16,645 bases of DNA from positions 1 through 16,645 of the forward strand of contig JAFZFL010000174.1 in assembly GCA_017555925.1 (NCBI GenBank). Reading direction: 5' to 3'. Made by a program: the position numbers and the translations under genes. Numbering within the stretch: position 1 is the first letter of the stretch; every line of letters begins with the position of its first letter. Positions 15,583-16,645 of this stretch are shown here, in pieces. Source of the DNA: Bacteroidales bacterium. GTDB taxonomy: Bacteria; Bacteroidota; Bacteroidia; Bacteroidales; UBA932. The notes beneath the pieces are model-generated. The model was not told the DNA's origin. It saw only the letters and a program-made list of their open reading frames with translations, and did not search any database.

Positions 15583-16263
15583 ATGAGAAAGCTATTTTTA
15601 TTTGTTATTATAATGATGTTGGCGGCTTCAACATCGGTATGGGCGCAAAAGAGATCAAAAATAGAGAAGCAGCTGGAGGAACTTGGACTTCTTAATGTTG
15701 CAGAAGAGATTCCGGGCGTTGAGGTTTATATGGTCTATGCAACCCCTTACAACTTTATGGGAAGAGTCCTTTATGATGAGTTGGATGAGGCATATCTCGT
15801 ACCTCAGGCGATGGAGATGCTGAAAAAGGCGAATGAATATTTGAGAAAGAGAAGAATGGATCTTCATCTGGTTGTATATGATGCTGCCCGTCCACGTTCA
15901 ATTCAGGAGCAGATGTGGAAAGTTGTTGAGGGTACAGACCTTGAAGATTTTGTGGCAAACCCTCATAAAAGGGGAGGAGGCCCTCACAATTTTGGTATAG
16001 CGGTAGATGTTACACTTGTAGATTGTACAGGACATCCTATTCCAATGGGTTCTGAATATGACTATTTTGGCGACAGATCCCGTTCAGATATGGAGCAGGA
16101 GCTATTTGAAAATGGAGAAATTACACGCAGGGAACTCTTGAACCGCAGGTTGCTGAGAGAGGTTATGACCTATGCCGGATGGATTGTAGAACCCTCTGAG
16201 TGGTGGCACTTCAATGCAATGCCAACTGCTGAAGCTCGTGAGAAACTTCCTGTAATAAAATAA
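15583..16263 (+). CDS. Exported D-Ala-D-Ala dipeptidase-like protein (VanX/DdpX, peptidase M15)
   Basis: This 226-residue protein resembles the zinc-dependent D-alanyl-D-alanine dipeptidases. Residues 1-21 are a signal peptide (MRK, hydrophobic stretch, cleavage likely after VWA before Gln22), so the enzyme should act in the periplasm, unlike cytoplasmic VanX. The zinc and catalytic pattern is complete: Arg103 in DAARP (100-104), His135 and Asp142 in GPHNFGIAVDV (133-143; the motif is usually SxHxxGxAxD), and Glu206 with His209 in EPSEWWHFN (203-211). EVYMVYATPYNFMG and RVLY near 47-64 match the N-terminal substrate region. Substrate is inferred from family: D-Ala-D-Ala or related peptidoglycan-derived dipeptides. 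No vanH, vanA or vanRS neighbour exists, so this is not a glycopeptide-resistance cluster. The SIMPL-domain gene follows after 5 bp. Confidence 0.88.
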   Translation: MRKLFLFVIIMMLAASTSVWAQKRSKIEKQLEELGLLNVAEEIPGVEVYMVYATPYNFMGRVLYDELDEAYLVPQAMEMLKKANEYLRKRRMDLHLVVYDAARPRSIQEQMWKVVEGTDLEDFVANPHKRGGGPHNFGIAVDVTLVDCTGHPIPMGSEYDYFGDRSRSDMEQELFENGEITRRELLNRRLLREVMTYAGWIVEPSEWWHFNAMPTAEAREKLPVIK

Positions 16264-16268
16264 TTGAT

Positions 16269-16645
16269 ATGAAAAGAGGTTGGTTTGTTGAATCGTGTAT
16301 AATTGCACTCTCTGTAATTATACTTGCGTTTTGCCTGAAGGCAGGTATAGACAATTTTGTAAACAAGGAGAGAATTGTTAGCGTTAAGGGTTTGGCCGAG
16401 GTAGAAGTGCCGGCAGACAAGGTTATCTGGCCAATTATTTTCAGTGAAATGGGAAATGATCTTCCCGGTCTGTACAACAAGATAAGCTCTACAGCCGGAA
16501 AAGTTACCAATTACCTTATAAAGAATGGAATTGCAGAGTCTGAGTTCTCGTCAGATGCTCCCAAGGCCGTTGACTTGCAGGCTGAGCGTTACCTTACCCA
16601 ACAAAAACCATACAGGTATATTGTAACAATGGTAATTACGGTAAC
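16269..16645 (+). CDS. SIMPL-domain (DUF541) protein, truncated by the window end
   Basis: The first 125 codons of a gene that continues past the window. A single hydrophobic segment near the N-terminus (about residues 9-25, after MKRGWFVES) is a membrane anchor or uncleaved signal. It is followed by RIVSVKGLAEVEVPADKVIW, which matches the opening of SIMPL/DUF541 domains (a V-x-G-x-A-x-x-x-V-x-A/P-D pattern), and then by GLYNKISSTAGKVTNYLIKNGI, a helix typical of the same domain. The usual family product has roughly 220-250 residues and lies in the periplasm; its function is not firmly known. It starts 5 bp after the dipeptidase-like gene, so the two are likely co-transcribed. The gene is complete at its 5' end, with ATG at 16269. 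Confidence 0.85.
   Translation, partial: MKRGWFVESCIIALSVIILAFCLKAGIDNFVNKERIVSVKGLAEVEVPADKVIWPIIFSEMGNDLPGLYNKISSTAGKVTNYLIKNGIAESEFSSDAPKAVDLQAERYLTQQKPYRYIVTMVITV

Noticed and set aside
15583..16263. VanX of a glycopeptide-resistance cluster
   Set aside because: No vanH, D-Ala-D-Lac ligase or two-component genes are present, and the protein has a signal peptide, which VanX lacks.

Overview
The window reads as chromosomal DNA from a member of the Bacteroidales (Bacteroidota), not assignable to a genus by reading alone. The grounds are a single-chain PurL beginning MILFFR, promoter elements of the Bacteroides type (TTG/TTTG near -33 and TAnnTTTG near -7) in place of E. coli boxes, no Shine-Dalgarno sequences before the genes, a DUF3575-like outer-membrane protein, and moderate-to-low GC (judged by eye). 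No transposase, integrase, phage gene or CRISPR array was found.

Layout. Positions 55-4008 (minus) hold purL (purine synthesis); folC (folate polyglutamylation) diverges from it at 4182-5615. Two identical tRNA-Val(UAC) genes follow at 5689-5763 and 5814-5888 behind a good promoter, and a GAAA-capped hairpin with a T-run ends that unit. From 6094 to 13464 eight genes lie on the plus strand almost without gaps. Four match the Wbp/Wlb route to a diacetamido-uronic acid nucleotide sugar: 3-dehydrogenase (WbpB/WlbA), aminotransferase (WbpE), 6-dehydrogenase (WbpA/WbpO/TviB type) and N-acetyltransferase (WbpD). Next come a small predicted outer-membrane beta-barrel and three of the four dTDP-L-rhamnose genes, rfbA, rfbC and rfbD. 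rfbB is absent. nadE (13473-15428, minus) converges on rfbD, and a divergent exported D-Ala-D-Ala dipeptidase-like gene (15583-16263) is followed by a truncated SIMPL-domain gene that runs off the window.

How the genes work together. The central operon makes precursors only: UDP-GlcNAc to UDP-GlcNAc(3NAc)A, and glucose-1-phosphate to dTDP-rhamnose if RfbB is supplied elsewhere. There is no glycosyltransferase, flippase, polymerase or 2-epimerase here, so the sugars must be used by products encoded elsewhere. In Porphyromonas and Tannerella the same Wbp steps feed the sugar that links type IX secretion cargo to A-LPS, so that use is a reasonable inference here as well as ordinary O-antigen or capsule.

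The most unusual observation is in NadE. The nitrilase-type glutaminase domain has Ser180 where glutamine-dependent NAD synthetases carry the catalytic Cys, although the synthetase half keeps its motifs. Also worth a look are the beta-barrel gene inside the sugar operon, the missing rfbB, and a perfect inverted repeat that contains both stop codons of the convergent rfbD and nadE.
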